Shown: positions 1 to 8,243 of the stretch, in pieces
Layout: every line of letters begins with the position of its first letter
Numbering within the stretch: the first letter of the stretch is position 1
NCBI RefSeq assembly: GCF_038592985.1
Contig: NZ_CP151951.1
Coordinates: 2,099,001 to 2,163,000, forward strand
From: Paenibacillus sp. FSL R10-2782
GTDB taxonomy: Bacteria > Bacillota > Bacilli > Paenibacillales > Paenibacillaceae
DNA length: 64,000 nucleotides
Direction: 5' to 3'
Notes under the pieces: generated by a model
Told to the model about the DNA's origin: nothing
Seen by the model: the letters and a program-made list of their open reading frames with translations, nothing else
The model's database searches: none
Translations under genes and position numbers: made by a program

Positions 1-211
1 AGGTGGATGGGGGTTCATCCTGCCGCCCGTCCACCAGTTCGCGGGCCAGCCGCGCTGCTCCGACCGAAGGCGGCGCTCCCTGGCTCCCGTCAACAAAAAC
101 CAGTCCACCGAATGACTCCTGCAGTCTACCGCACAGCATTTCGCGGAAGAGCGGGGCGTATCTGAAATGTATCTCATGCCTCGAATACCCCTTAATTTCA
201 TAATTAAACAA
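1..211 (-). CDS. Possible partial leftward gene, product unknown
   Basis: A leftward frame stays open from an in-frame TGA at 218-220 to the window edge. A possible TTG start lies at 209-211. The DNA is G+C rich with coding-like codons, whereas the DNA just to its right (about 215-365) is A+T rich. The encoded stretch includes RYAPLFREML and GLVFVDGSQG. I do not recognise the family. No convincing ribosome binding site precedes the TTG, so this could be the 5' part of a real gene or a remnant. The rest of the DNA up to 339 shows no other gene. Confidence 0.3.
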   Translation of the reverse strand, partial: MFNYEIKGYSRHEIHFRYAPLFREMLCGRLQESFGGLVFVDGSQGAPPSVGAARLARELVDGRQDEPPST

Positions 212-339
212 TGTAAGTCAAAATACTCAAAGTCATTAATGAACTAAGGGTATTTTGGCTTTTTAATGCGTCTGTGAGATGAGAGCATTCATACGTTAAA
301 CTTAAAACCAGATAAGACTGACAAAAATACTTGATATAT

Positions 340-351
340 ATAGATGTCTAT
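340..351. promoter_or_regulatory. Putative MarR operator upstream of the regulator gene
   Basis: The 12-mer ATAGATGTCTAT is palindromic except for its central step and sits 15 bp before the MarR start. A near-identical perfect palindrome (ATAGATATCTAT, 807-818) precedes the reductase gene. The pair suggests one regulator controlling both itself and the reductase. This is inference from shared symmetry. Confidence 0.5.
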
Positions 352-365
352 GTAATAATACTTGT

Positions 366-788
366 ATGTTAAAAAATAACGCAGCTGCACTGATAGGAAC
401 GATCAGAGACTCGATCAATAAATTGATTGTGTCTGAACTCGAATCCTATGGAGTTGAAGGGATTGTTCCTTCCCATGGTGGAATATTAATGTTCCTCTAT
501 CAAAAGGACGGGCTTTCTATTAAAGAATTGACGCAAAAAATTTCTCGTCAGCAGCCCACAGTCACGGTTCTGATCGACAAGCTAGTGAGGCTGGGGTATG
601 TCGAAAGAAAAAAAGAAAGGGAGGATAGCAGAGTAACCCTGATATATCTGACCGATAAGGGGAAAGAGCTGGAGCCTGTATTTGAAGTGATCTCCAATAG
701 ATTAAAAGAAACCATTTATGGTGGTCTCAAAGACGAAGAAAAAGAACAACTGGAGTATCTGCTGGAACATGTAAAAAACAGATTATAA
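366..788 (+). CDS. MarR-family transcriptional regulator
   Basis: This 140-residue protein has the MarR size and winged-helix layout: an N-terminal dimer helix, the HTH around residues 55-85 (LSIKELTQKISRQQPTVTV), a wing with REDSRV, and a C-terminal dimer helix. MarR proteins bind palindromes as dimers and are released by small ligands or thiol oxidation. No cysteine stands out, so a ligand is more likely than a redox switch. The next gene encodes a flavodoxin-fold reductase, as in MhqR/YodB-type quinone or electrophile response pairs. The ATG at 366 has no good Shine-Dalgarno sequence, so the exact start is less sure. Confidence 0.85.
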   Translation: MLKNNAAALIGTIRDSINKLIVSELESYGVEGIVPSHGGILMFLYQKDGLSIKELTQKISRQQPTVTVLIDKLVRLGYVERKKEREDSRVTLIYLTDKGKELEPVFEVISNRLKETIYGGLKDEEKEQLEYLLEHVKNRL

Positions 789-805
789 ATTTTTTTAAAT
801 TAATG

Positions 806-819
806 TATAGATATCTATA
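806..819. promoter_or_regulatory. Putative MarR operator before the reductase gene
   Basis: TATAGATATCTATA is a perfect 14-bp palindrome lying between the MarR stop and the reductase start. Its core matches the palindrome at 340-351. It overlaps the A+T-rich stretch where a promoter for the reductase would lie. Confidence 0.55.
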
Positions 820-860
820 TTAAATTCAAAATAACATAAAAACATCTGGAGGTAATTAAA

Positions 861-1442
861 ATGAAACATCTTATCGTTTATGCTCACTCTAACGCTGAAA
901 GTTTCAATCACGCGATACTGGAAACTGTTGTAAATACCTTGAAAGAAAAAGGTGACGAAGTCGTTATACGCGATCTATATGCCCTTGGTTTTCAACCTGT
1001 ATTAAAAATTGAGGATACTGCCGCTATGAGAGCTGGGCAAACTCCAGCTGATATTAAAGTAGAGCAGGAATACATTTCGCAGTCCGATACGATCACGTTT
1101 ATTTCTCCGATTTGGTGGACAGGTCTTCCTGCTATCCTGAAAGGTTACGTTGATCGTGTATTTGCCTACGGCTTTGCATATACGGCTGGTCCGGAAGGGA
1201 TTAATAAGCTCCTTACAGGTAAAAAAGGTTTTATTGTGAATACACACGGTACCCCCAACGCGATCTACGATGAAATTGGTATGAGCGCAGGATTGAAGAT
1301 CACTTCGGATACGGGGATTTTTGATTTCGTTGGGATTGAATCCGTCGGTCACTTGCTGCTTGGAAGTATCGGCTACCTTGATGAAGATGGCTATAAAGGA
1401 CTGTTGAAGCAGGTCCAAGACACCGTCAAATCGGTATTGTAA
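861..1442 (+). CDS. NAD(P)H-dependent flavodoxin-fold oxidoreductase
   Basis: The 193-residue protein opens with a flavodoxin-like strand and FMN phosphate loop (LIVYAHSNAESFNHAI). It carries the Flavodoxin_2 family motif PIWWTGLPAILKGYVDRVF near residues 82-101, as in KefF, MdaB and NQO1-type quinone reductases. The family reduces quinones or other electrophiles with two electrons using FMN or FAD. The ribosome binding site CTGGAGGT precedes the ATG at a normal distance. Pairing with the upstream MarR gene and the shared palindrome suggests induction by electrophilic stress; the substrate cannot be read from sequence. Confidence 0.85.
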   Translation: MKHLIVYAHSNAESFNHAILETVVNTLKEKGDEVVIRDLYALGFQPVLKIEDTAAMRAGQTPADIKVEQEYISQSDTITFISPIWWTGLPAILKGYVDRVFAYGFAYTAGPEGINKLLTGKKGFIVNTHGTPNAIYDEIGMSAGLKITSDTGIFDFVGIESVGHLLLGSIGYLDEDGYKGLLKQVQDTVKSVL

Positions 1443-1468
1443 AATATAAGTCAGTCTTCAAATGATGA

Positions 1469-1502
1469 GGTCAACCAGCATTTACTGGTTGGCCTTTTCT
1501 TC
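1469..1502 (+). terminator. Rho-independent terminator after the reductase
   Basis: GGTCAACCAG and CTGGTTGGCC form a stem around a short loop, followed by TTTTCTTCT. It closes the MarR-reductase unit. Confidence 0.8.
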
Positions 1503-1570
1503 TATATAAGCTGATTCCGAATGCGCAGTGGCAATTACATGAAATTTTTAAGTTCAGTTTTATATAGATG

Positions 1571-2038
1571 CTAATATCCTTCGACGGTTTTGGAATGTCC
1601 CTCTACGATTAAGGACATGTAAACGTCAATAGGATCCTCGCTTTCAACTTTAAAACCAAACCGTTCATAAAGACGTCTGGCAGAGCTTCCTTGCAGGACA
1701 TTTAAGGTTACACGTTTTCCTTTTACATCATTTTGTTCAAGCAGATTACTTAATACTTGGTTTCCGACTCCTTTACCTTGGTAATTGGGGCGAATATAAA
1801 AATGCTCCAATAAATAACCGTCTAACGTCGGTTTAAAAGCTATGCAACCAACAAAAGAAGAATCTACTTCGATGATCCAGGTATGTACAGAGTCGAATGC
1901 ATCACGGAAGCGTTGACGAACTTTTTCTTCATCAAATCTTCCTAACCTGGTTAAATCGTTACGCAGTACAGTGGCCCGTAAATGAGCAATGGTTTCAACA
2001 TCGGAATTTTGGGATTGGCGAAGAGTAAATGGTTTCAC
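1571..2038 (-). CDS. GNAT-family N-acetyltransferase
   Basis: This 155-residue protein has the GNAT acetyl-CoA fold. Motif A, the pyrophosphate loop, reads NYQGKGVGNQVL near residues 94-105, and a C-terminal RRLYERFGFKVE motif follows. The family transfers acetyl groups from acetyl-CoA to amines on antibiotics, polyamines, amino acids or proteins; the substrate is not evident. The start is GTG at 2036-2038 because a TAG lies immediately upstream in frame and GAGGAG lies 12 bp before it. It is transcribed away from the next MarR gene, and the two share the 127-bp space between them. Confidence 0.85.
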   Translation of the reverse strand: MKPFTLRQSQNSDVETIAHLRATVLRNDLTRLGRFDEEKVRQRFRDAFDSVHTWIIEVDSSFVGCIAFKPTLDGYLLEHFYIRPNYQGKGVGNQVLSNLLEQNDVKGKRVTLNVLQGSSARRLYERFGFKVESEDPIDVYMSLIVEGHSKTVEGY

Positions 2039-2124
2039 CTAATGTAACAACTCCTCTATGTATTAAAATTCACAAATAATTCATTGTTATTATCGTCAGC
2101 AATTCATTATAGTACATAGTATTA

Positions 2125-2136
2125 ATAGTTAACTAT
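2125..2136. promoter_or_regulatory. Palindrome, possible operator of the second MarR gene
   Basis: ATAGTTAACTAT is a perfect 12-bp palindrome about 30 bp before the MarR start, in the divergent spacer. An autoregulatory operator is plausible but not shown. Confidence 0.35.
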
Positions 2137-2165
2137 ATGTATTATGCGTTTTACGGAGGTTCACT

Positions 2166-2603
2166 ATGAAAGATTATGAATTAAGGGATGATTTGAGAGA
2201 ATCCGTTAACCGGATTTATGACATGGAATTATTCAGCAGCCTGACGGAGCTTATCCAAGGGGAAAACCATGTGCTTCAATATTTAGTTCAGCATCAAGAT
2301 GATGAAATTAACCCATCCTTACTCAGTGACCACCTGCATGTATCCAGATCAAGAATTACGGCAGCGCTTACGGCCTTAAGAAAAAAAGGTTATGTGACCA
2401 TGGAAATGTCTGAGCATGACAGACGACGAATGTGTGTAAGGCTCACATCAGAAGGTGCATCCCTGATTAAACAAAAACAAGAGAGAATTGAGGGCTATTT
2501 TGAAGCACTGGTAGGGGGTTTGGGTGAGGACGATGTCAAGGAATTTATACGATTGATCGAGCTTTCCATAAGTATCATGAATGCGGATTCAACTGAAAAA
2601 TAA
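2166..2603 (+). CDS. MarR-family transcriptional regulator
   Basis: A 145-residue winged-helix protein with HTH residues SLLSDHLHVSRSRITAAL around 55-73 and a wing carrying HDRRRMCV, typical of MarR. The ATG has a strong CGGAGGTT site upstream. It lies 21 bp before the DegV start, so the two are probably one transcript. Its target is likely the DegV gene and possibly the divergent acetyltransferase, judging by position only. Confidence 0.85.
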   Translation: MKDYELRDDLRESVNRIYDMELFSSLTELIQGENHVLQYLVQHQDDEINPSLLSDHLHVSRSRITAALTALRKKGYVTMEMSEHDRRRMCVRLTSEGASLIKQKQERIEGYFEALVGGLGEDDVKEFIRLIELSISIMNADSTEK

Positions 2604-2624
2604 CATAATGTGAGGGTGTACAGG

Positions 2625-3455
2625 ATGAAGTATAAAATAATAGCAGATAGCTGCTGTGACTTAACGACAGAGCTTAGAGAAGAAATGAAAATCACGACGA
2701 TCCCGTTAAACATGACTTTGGGAGAAAAATGCTTTATAGATGATGAAACGCTAGATTTACCTCAGTTTATGGAAGAAATGAAAGCCTGTACAACCAAGAT
2801 CGGATCGGCTTCACCGTCACCTATGCTGTATAAGGAAGCATTTCAAGGTGAGCATACTTCTTTTGCCATTACAATATCCAGCAATCTGTCCAGTTCGTAT
2901 TCAAGTGCATTGGTTGGTAAGGATATGGCGGAGGAAGAAGGGGCTGATGTTCATGTATTCGATTCGAAAAGCGCGTCGGCTGGACAAATATTGTTAGCTC
3001 TAAAATTACGCAAACTGATCGACGAGGGGTATCATAAAGGAGAGATTATTTCTTCACTGGAAAGCTTTATCACGAAGATGAAAACCTATTTTGTGCTAGA
3101 GAACCTGGATAATTTGGTGAAGAACGGACGAATGAATAAAATTACGGGAAAGATACTTTCATTCCTGCATATCAGACCCATTTTGGGTTCAGACGGTGAC
3201 GGAAATATCGCATTGTTTACCCAAGCGCGTGGTCAAAATCAAATCATTGAAAAGCTGACAGATACGATTGAAAAGAGTGGTCGGGCTACGGATGGGGAAA
3301 GCATTGTGATTACCCATTGTAATAATCCCGGGCTTGCGGAGAAGCTGATGAATGCGTTAAAGAACCGCTATCAATTTAAGGATATTCTGATTGTGTCCAC
3401 CAGAGGAATCAGTTCGATGTATGCCAATGACAAAGGAATTATTATGGCGTTTTAA
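2625..3455 (+). CDS. DegV-family fatty-acid-binding protein
   Basis: DegV proteins (FakB-like) bind a fatty acid and present it to the fatty acid kinase FakA, or act in lipid transfer. The N-terminus KIIADSCCDLT and the motif ISSNLSSSYSSA near residues 85-96 match the family, as do FDSKSASAGQ and the region RGISSMYAND at the C-terminus. Length (276 residues) is normal. I start at the ATG at 2625 because GTGAGGG lies 8 bp upstream; an in-frame GTG at 2610 overlaps that ribosome binding site. No kinase gene is nearby. Confidence 0.88.
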   Translation: MKYKIIADSCCDLTTELREEMKITTIPLNMTLGEKCFIDDETLDLPQFMEEMKACTTKIGSASPSPMLYKEAFQGEHTSFAITISSNLSSSYSSALVGKDMAEEEGADVHVFDSKSASAGQILLALKLRKLIDEGYHKGEIISSLESFITKMKTYFVLENLDNLVKNGRMNKITGKILSFLHIRPILGSDGDGNIALFTQARGQNQIIEKLTDTIEKSGRATDGESIVITHCNNPGLAEKLMNALKNRYQFKDILIVSTRGISSMYANDKGIIMAF

Positions 3456-3488
3456 GCTAATGGATGAATGATACTCTCTTATTAAATC

Positions 3489-3531
3489 AAGGTTTATGCC
3501 AATTCGAGCCTGAGTTGGAGTAAGCCTTTTT
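3489..3531 (+). terminator. Terminator after the DegV gene
   Basis: Two 17-base arms (3489-3505 and 3512-3528) pair with one mismatch and a few G-U pairs, followed by TTTTT. Confidence 0.75.
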
Positions 3532-3623
3532 GACATGCTGATATACACATTGAAATATTATGTCTATCTTTAGCTCAAATTAGGCCTTTGTACAAGGTAC
3601 ATTCGTCCAGTATGTAAAATAAC

Positions 3624-3666
3624 GCATCGGCTGTTCCCTAGGATGATACCAAGGAACAGCCGATGC
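3624..3666 (-). terminator. Large hairpin at the 3' end of the leftward MFS gene
   Basis: GCATCGGCTGTTCC (3624-3637) pairs perfectly with GGAACAGCCGATGC (3653-3666). Read leftward, it sits just past the MFS stop and is followed by GTTATTTT, a weak U-tract. Confidence 0.65.
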
Positions 3667-3682
3667 GCCGAAAGAGGCATTA

Positions 3683-4909
3683 TTAGGATGAAGCGGTTTG
3701 AAGCCGTTTTTTGCGCATGTATAGGACGTACAGAATGCCGCCAAGCAGGCAGAGGATACAAGCAAAGCCTGCCAGCAACCAGGCTGAAGCGACTGCTCCG
3801 CCACGATCCATGCTGTTTCCAAGCCATAAGGGCAGCATAGCACCCCCGACTCCACCCGCACCAATCAGCAGGCTGGTGGTGGATTCTACTGTACCTGGCA
3901 TCATTTTGCTGGCAAAAACGAGTGCGATGGAAAATATGCCGGACATGCATAGCCCCAGGAGTGCAATAAGGACAAAGGTAACAGCAGTGCCCTTGATCAG
4001 CGGGAACACGCACAGCAGCACGGTCGCCGCCAGTGAGCTTAGGGCGACAAAGACACCATAGCCGTAACGATCGGCAATGTTGCCTGCGAACAGCCGCCCG
4101 GCGGCCATCGCCAGCCAGAAGCAAGTAACACTGAGTGCCGCCTCAGCTTGTGTAAGGCCCAGCCGTTCAATGAACATAGAAGGTAGGAAATTGGCAAGGC
4201 TCATTTCTGTCCCTACATAAATAAAGAAAAAGATGATAAACAGTGCCAGTAGCAGCCAATTTCCCGCAGGGCCCCCTTTGGAAGCTCCCGTGGATGGAGA
4301 ATGTGGGGCCGAGCCGGAATGTATATGCTTTTCCCCACGACCCTCATATTCGTCCAATACGGCATCCAGCTTGCCGAAGGATCCCCGTAGCCAGGCTACG
4401 ACTGCCACCGTCGCACAGACGGAGATAACAGGAAAGGCCAACCGCCACCAGCCAAGGGCGATCAACTGGCTGGCAACCGCGGGCATTGCTAACGCGCCGA
4501 TCCCGAAGAAGACTTCCAGGCGGCTCATAGCTGCACCCGTTCCTTGGGTAATACCGCTAATCACGATGGTGCCGATGACCGCTTCCACCATACCGAAGCC
4601 AAAGCCGGCTGCCGCTCCGACGGCATATAGCCAACCCCATGGGGGCAGCAGTGAGTAGAGCCCTTCTGCTGCACACAGCAGTAGCAAGGCGAATACCAGC
4701 GTCCGGCGTTTGCCGAATTGCCTTGCAAGCCATGGCGACAGCAGGACGCCAGCCAGAAAACCGGAAAATTGGGCGAAGATCAGACTTCCGCCCTCCGTAT
4801 AATTCCGGTCATAGTGGTCCAGCAGCACGGGCAGCAGAGACCCTACAACCACGTGCGCCAGGCCAATTAAAAAATAAGATAAGCTGCCAATCCATAGCAG
4901 TCGTTTCAT
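3683..4909 (-). CDS. MFS transporter, probably sugar or oligosaccharide related
   Basis: This 408-residue protein has about twelve hydrophobic segments in two halves separated by a charged loop (about residues 190-225), which is the major facilitator layout. The inter-helix motif WLARQFGKRRTL after helix 2 matches the MFS signature region. The start is the ATG at 4907-4909, with AAAGGAG six bases upstream; an upstream in-frame start has no ribosome binding site. It lies directly downstream of the beta-galactosidase gene on the same strand, so uptake of a galactoside or export of a sugar is a reasonable guess; no substrate motif is visible. Confidence 0.85.
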   Translation of the reverse strand: MKRLLWIGSLSYFLIGLAHVVVGSLLPVLLDHYDRNYTEGGSLIFAQFSGFLAGVLLSPWLARQFGKRRTLVFALLLLCAAEGLYSLLPPWGWLYAVGAAAGFGFGMVEAVIGTIVISGITQGTGAAMSRLEVFFGIGALAMPAVASQLIALGWWRLAFPVISVCATVAVVAWLRGSFGKLDAVLDEYEGRGEKHIHSGSAPHSPSTGASKGGPAGNWLLLALFIIFFFIYVGTEMSLANFLPSMFIERLGLTQAEAALSVTCFWLAMAAGRLFAGNIADRYGYGVFVALSSLAATVLLCVFPLIKGTAVTFVLIALLGLCMSGIFSIALVFASKMMPGTVESTTSLLIGAGGVGGAMLPLWLGNSMDRGGAVASAWLLAGFACILCLLGGILYVLYMRKKRLQTASS

Positions 4910-4948
4910 GATGAACTCCTTTGATACCTGAAATTGCAATTATACTGA

Positions 4949-5057
4949 GTATTTTGCATAAACCCAAGAGCGATTTCAAATCAGCAATATAGAGACGAAA
5001 CGGTTTAGTTCGTCTATATATTGTACTTTCGAGCGTTGGGAATCGAATTATGATAAT
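4949..5057 (+). repeat. Diverged copy of the MITE-like repeat
   Basis: The segment aligns along its length with the full element at 37915-38032 in the same orientation. It has ATTTTGCATAAA at the left end, a palindromic core with CAATATAGAGACGAA and TTCGTCTATATATTG, then a conserved run around GAGCGTTGGGAATCGAATT. The terminal repeats are decayed and no target duplication is visible. Its right end contains the stop codon of the leftward GH42 gene. Confidence 0.6.
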
Positions 5058-7075
5058 TCCAGCACATGAAAGCCATAGCCTTCGATGGTAACATCTCCTT
5101 CCAGGAATTCGCCGCTGAGCAGCTCATGTCCTTTTTGTTCATCCAGATGATAATTCTGTTTCTGGGCGTTATGGTTCAGAATGAACAAATACGATTTTCC
5201 ATCCTTGGAGCGCACGCTGGCCTCCACACCCGCAGGAGCACGCAGCAAGGACGGAATCCCTTTTTCCTCACAAATATAGCCCAGCAGGCCGTCCAGGAAA
5301 GCTTCTTCAGGGTCCGAAGCCACATACCATGCTTCGCCTTGACCAAAACGATTGCGTGTCAGCACGGGCATTCCCTGATAAAAATCATCGCCATACTCCG
5401 CCAGCACCTCGGCACCTTCGCTATGCAGCAGGTCGCAGAGCAAGCCGCATTCATATTCCCCTTGTAATGCTCCTACCTGTTCCTTCAATACGATCCGATT
5501 TCGTGACTCCGGCAAAAGCGCGTCAATTTCTTCTACCCAAACTCCGAGAAGCTTACGCAGCTTACCCGGATAGCCTCCGGTTGTGACTAGATCGTTTTCA
5601 TTCACAATTCCGCTGAAAAAGGTGGTGACAAAGGTGCCGCCATGTTCAGTAAATTGTTCCAGCTTTTCCGCTGTACCCGGCTTGACCATGTAGAGTACAG
5701 GCGCGATAATGAGATCATATTTCTGGAAATCTGATTCCACGGAAATCAAGTCTACCTGCACGTTACGGTGGAATAGAGCGGCATAATATTTGTGCACCTG
5801 ATCGACGTAATTCAGTGCTACAGAAGGACCGCTTGATTTCTCCAGTGCCCACCAATTATCCCAATCGAACAAAATGGCTACTTTTGCGTTAACGGTTGCA
5901 TCCAGCAGCGTATTACCTAAAGTGCCAAGCTCTCTGCCGAGCTGTGCCACCTCCCGGAATACGCGTGTATTCTCATGACCGACATGCTCAATCACAGCCC
6001 CGTGGAATTTCTCACAGGCTCCGATGGAACGGCGAAGCTGGAAGAACATGACCGTGTCTGCGCCATGCGCAACTGCCTGGTAACTCCATAACCGCATGAC
6101 ACCAGGCCGCTTGAGTGAATTGTATGCTTGCCAGTTTTGCTGGCTCGGTGTTTGCTCCATCAGCATAAACGGCTGCCCATCCTTAAGACCGCGCATCAGA
6201 TCGTGGGCCATCGCGGTATAGCTCGGTGGGGTATTAGCCCGCGGATAGCTGTCCCAAGACACAATATCCATGTGCTTTGCCCATTTGAAATAGTCCAGTT
6301 GCTTGAAAAAGCCCATCAGATTAGTCGTTATGACAGCTTCGGGGATATGCTTTTTGATCGCGTTATACTCCAGTAAATAGCATTCCAGCATACTGTCTGA
6401 ATTAAAGCGTGCGTAATCAAGGGAAATGCCCTGAAAGGTGGAGTGGTTTTCGCCCCAATGCTCGCTCAGATTATTTGGGGGTACAATTTCATTCCAATCA
6501 TAGAAGGTGTGCCCCCAGAACGAAGTATTCCATACCCGGTTCACTTTTTCCAGTGTTCCATATTTTTGTTTGAGCCACACCCGGAATGCAGCAGCACAGT
6601 TATCGCAATAGCAATCCCCGCCGTACTCATTGGACACGTGCCACACGAGGATCGCAGGATGATTTTTGTAGCGTTCTGCCAGTCGGTCAGCCATGCTCTC
6701 CGCATATTTGCGGTAGGTGGGACTGTTCGGACAGGAATTGTGGCGTCCGCCGAATTTTCGTTTGCGCCCGTCGGCATCGACCCGGAGAATATCTGGGTAT
6801 CGAGTCGCCATCCAGGCAGGGTGAGCTGCAGTGCTGGTGGCAAGACACACAAAGACACCGCTTTCATATAAACTATCGATGAATTGATCCAGCCATTCAA
6901 AATGATATGTGATTTCATCCGATTGAATTTTGGCCCAGGAAAATACGTTGACTGTGGCGATATCAATTCCTGCCAGCTGGAACATGCGTAAGTCCTCCTG
7001 ATGTGTGGTGTTATCCCATTGCTCAGGATTGTAATCTCCGCCGTAAAATACTTTAGGCAGTTTACCGCTTATCAT
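5048..7075 (-). CDS. GH42 beta-galactosidase
   Basis: The 675-residue protein matches the glycoside hydrolase 42 length and layout: an N-terminal TIM barrel, a trimerisation domain from about residue 390, and a small C-terminal beta domain. The acid/base Glu is E150 in WHVSNEYGG and the nucleophile is E307 in LMEQTPS. C115, C155, C157 and C160 fit the family's structural zinc site. It hydrolyses terminal beta-galactosides in the cytoplasm; no signal peptide is present. The start is ATG at 7073-7075, behind GAGGTGATTAGC. The divergent AraC gene is the likely regulator, and the MFS gene follows on the same strand. Confidence 0.93.
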   Translation of the reverse strand: MISGKLPKVFYGGDYNPEQWDNTTHQEDLRMFQLAGIDIATVNVFSWAKIQSDEITYHFEWLDQFIDSLYESGVFVCLATSTAAHPAWMATRYPDILRVDADGRKRKFGGRHNSCPNSPTYRKYAESMADRLAERYKNHPAILVWHVSNEYGGDCYCDNCAAAFRVWLKQKYGTLEKVNRVWNTSFWGHTFYDWNEIVPPNNLSEHWGENHSTFQGISLDYARFNSDSMLECYLLEYNAIKKHIPEAVITTNLMGFFKQLDYFKWAKHMDIVSWDSYPRANTPPSYTAMAHDLMRGLKDGQPFMLMEQTPSQQNWQAYNSLKRPGVMRLWSYQAVAHGADTVMFFQLRRSIGACEKFHGAVIEHVGHENTRVFREVAQLGRELGTLGNTLLDATVNAKVAILFDWDNWWALEKSSGPSVALNYVDQVHKYYAALFHRNVQVDLISVESDFQKYDLIIAPVLYMVKPGTAEKLEQFTEHGGTFVTTFFSGIVNENDLVTTGGYPGKLRKLLGVWVEEIDALLPESRNRIVLKEQVGALQGEYECGLLCDLLHSEGAEVLAEYGDDFYQGMPVLTRNRFGQGEAWYVASDPEEAFLDGLLGYICEEKGIPSLLRAPAGVEASVRSKDGKSYLFILNHNAQKQNYHLDEQKGHELLSGEFLEGDVTIEGYGFHVLELS

Positions 7076-7214
7076 GCTAATCACCTCTATATATAAGAAT
7101 AATTCTATCTTATAATACAAGTAAATGCTTTTAAATATAATAAAATGAACATGGATATAACAATATGGATCTACATTAAGGAATACATAACCGCGTGCGC
7201 CGGAGGTGCTTTTA

Positions 7215-8051
7215 ATGATTTTAACTCCCCATCATTTGCGATTTTTTCTAACTACGCGTGAGCATTCTTTACCGCTTTTTATCGAAAGTATCGGATTTAA
7301 CAGCAGGCAGGAGGATGTATCCCGTCCGGAGGGCTATCCGTGCTTTCACTGGATTCAGACGGTGTCCGGGGAAGGGGTGTTCACGTTCAAGGGGGGCTCC
7401 TTCCGTTTGGGAGAACAGGCCGGAGTTCTACTGCTGCCGGGCGAGTCCCATGCTTACAGCCGGGCGACGAAAGTATGGCGAACGCTGTACATTACGTTTG
7501 ACGGACCGATAGCCGCTGCTGTGCTGACAGAGCTAGGATTGAAGCATACACGCGGGTATCATTGGGACGCCCATAGTGAACTGCACAGCTTCGGAGAAAG
7601 TATGCTTCATACTATAGCAAGTGAACGGGATTTATCAGGGCTGGACGCTTCGGCCAATATGTACCGCTTTCTAACTTTGCTGCGCAAACATGGTCAATAC
7701 AGCTCTATGCCTTCCTTGTCTCATAATGTAGAACGTTTGGGGCCTGTGCTGGCTTTTATGGAACAAAATTATGCCAGCCCGGATATCGGCCTGTCTGATA
7801 TGGCGGTGATGATGAATGTCAGCGCCCGTCATTTGAATACGTTATTTAAGCAGGCATTCGGTGTGACCTCTTATGCGTATCTGATCGTCATACGTTTGCG
7901 CAAGTCTAAGGAAATGATGGCTGAATCCCCGCACTTAACGGTAAAAGAGATCGCCGAGCGGGTAGGGTTCCGTGATGTCAGTCATTTTGTGGCGACTTTC
8001 CGCAAGACCGAAGGAATTACCCCTGAAAGGTTCAAATTATTGTATATATAA
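7215..8051 (+). CDS. AraC-family transcriptional regulator
   Basis: A 278-residue regulator with an N-terminal cupin-like ligand domain and a C-terminal pair of helix-turn-helices. The DNA-binding region from about residue 185 shows DMAVMMNVSARHLNTLFKQ and KEIAERVGFRDVSHFVATFRK, the classic AraC/XylS spacing. I start at the ATG at 7215, 8 bp after CGGAGGTG; the in-frame GTG at 7206 overlaps that site. It is divergent from the GH42 gene across a 139-bp spacer and probably senses a galactoside, which is inference from position. Confidence 0.9.
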   Translation: MILTPHHLRFFLTTREHSLPLFIESIGFNSRQEDVSRPEGYPCFHWIQTVSGEGVFTFKGGSFRLGEQAGVLLLPGESHAYSRATKVWRTLYITFDGPIAAAVLTELGLKHTRGYHWDAHSELHSFGESMLHTIASERDLSGLDASANMYRFLTLLRKHGQYSSMPSLSHNVERLGPVLAFMEQNYASPDIGLSDMAVMMNVSARHLNTLFKQAFGVTSYAYLIVIRLRKSKEMMAESPHLTVKEIAERVGFRDVSHFVATFRKTEGITPERFKLLYI

Positions 8052-8083
8052 GGGTATTTAATCGAAATACTCTTTCTTACGCG

Positions 8084-8122
8084 GGAATGCTCTTTTTAGT
8101 GAGCATTCCTTATTGTTTTTTT
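8084..8122 (+). terminator. Terminator after the AraC gene
   Basis: GGAATGCTC (8084-8092) and GAGCATTCC (8101-8109) pair perfectly and are followed by TTATTGTTTTTTTT. Confidence 0.85.
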
Positions 8123-8124
8123 CC

Positions 8125-8225
8125 GGATGAGGGAGTATAAAATAATAGTTCATTTGTTTCATCAATCTGATGTTCAGGTGACATAATAACAAATAGTTCA
8201 AAGTTCTTCTGCAAAACCCTCATCC
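8125..8225 (+). promoter_or_regulatory. Leader of the KimA gene bounded by an inverted repeat
   Basis: GGATGAGGG (8125-8133) and CCCTCATCC (8217-8225) are a perfect 9-bp inverted repeat 83 bp apart, with the second arm just before the AAGGAG site. Long-range pairing in the leader could affect translation. I do not see the conserved pattern of the ydaO (c-di-AMP) riboswitch that precedes kimA in Bacillus subtilis. Confidence 0.3.
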
Positions 8226-8243
8226 AAAGAAGGAGTTAACGAA

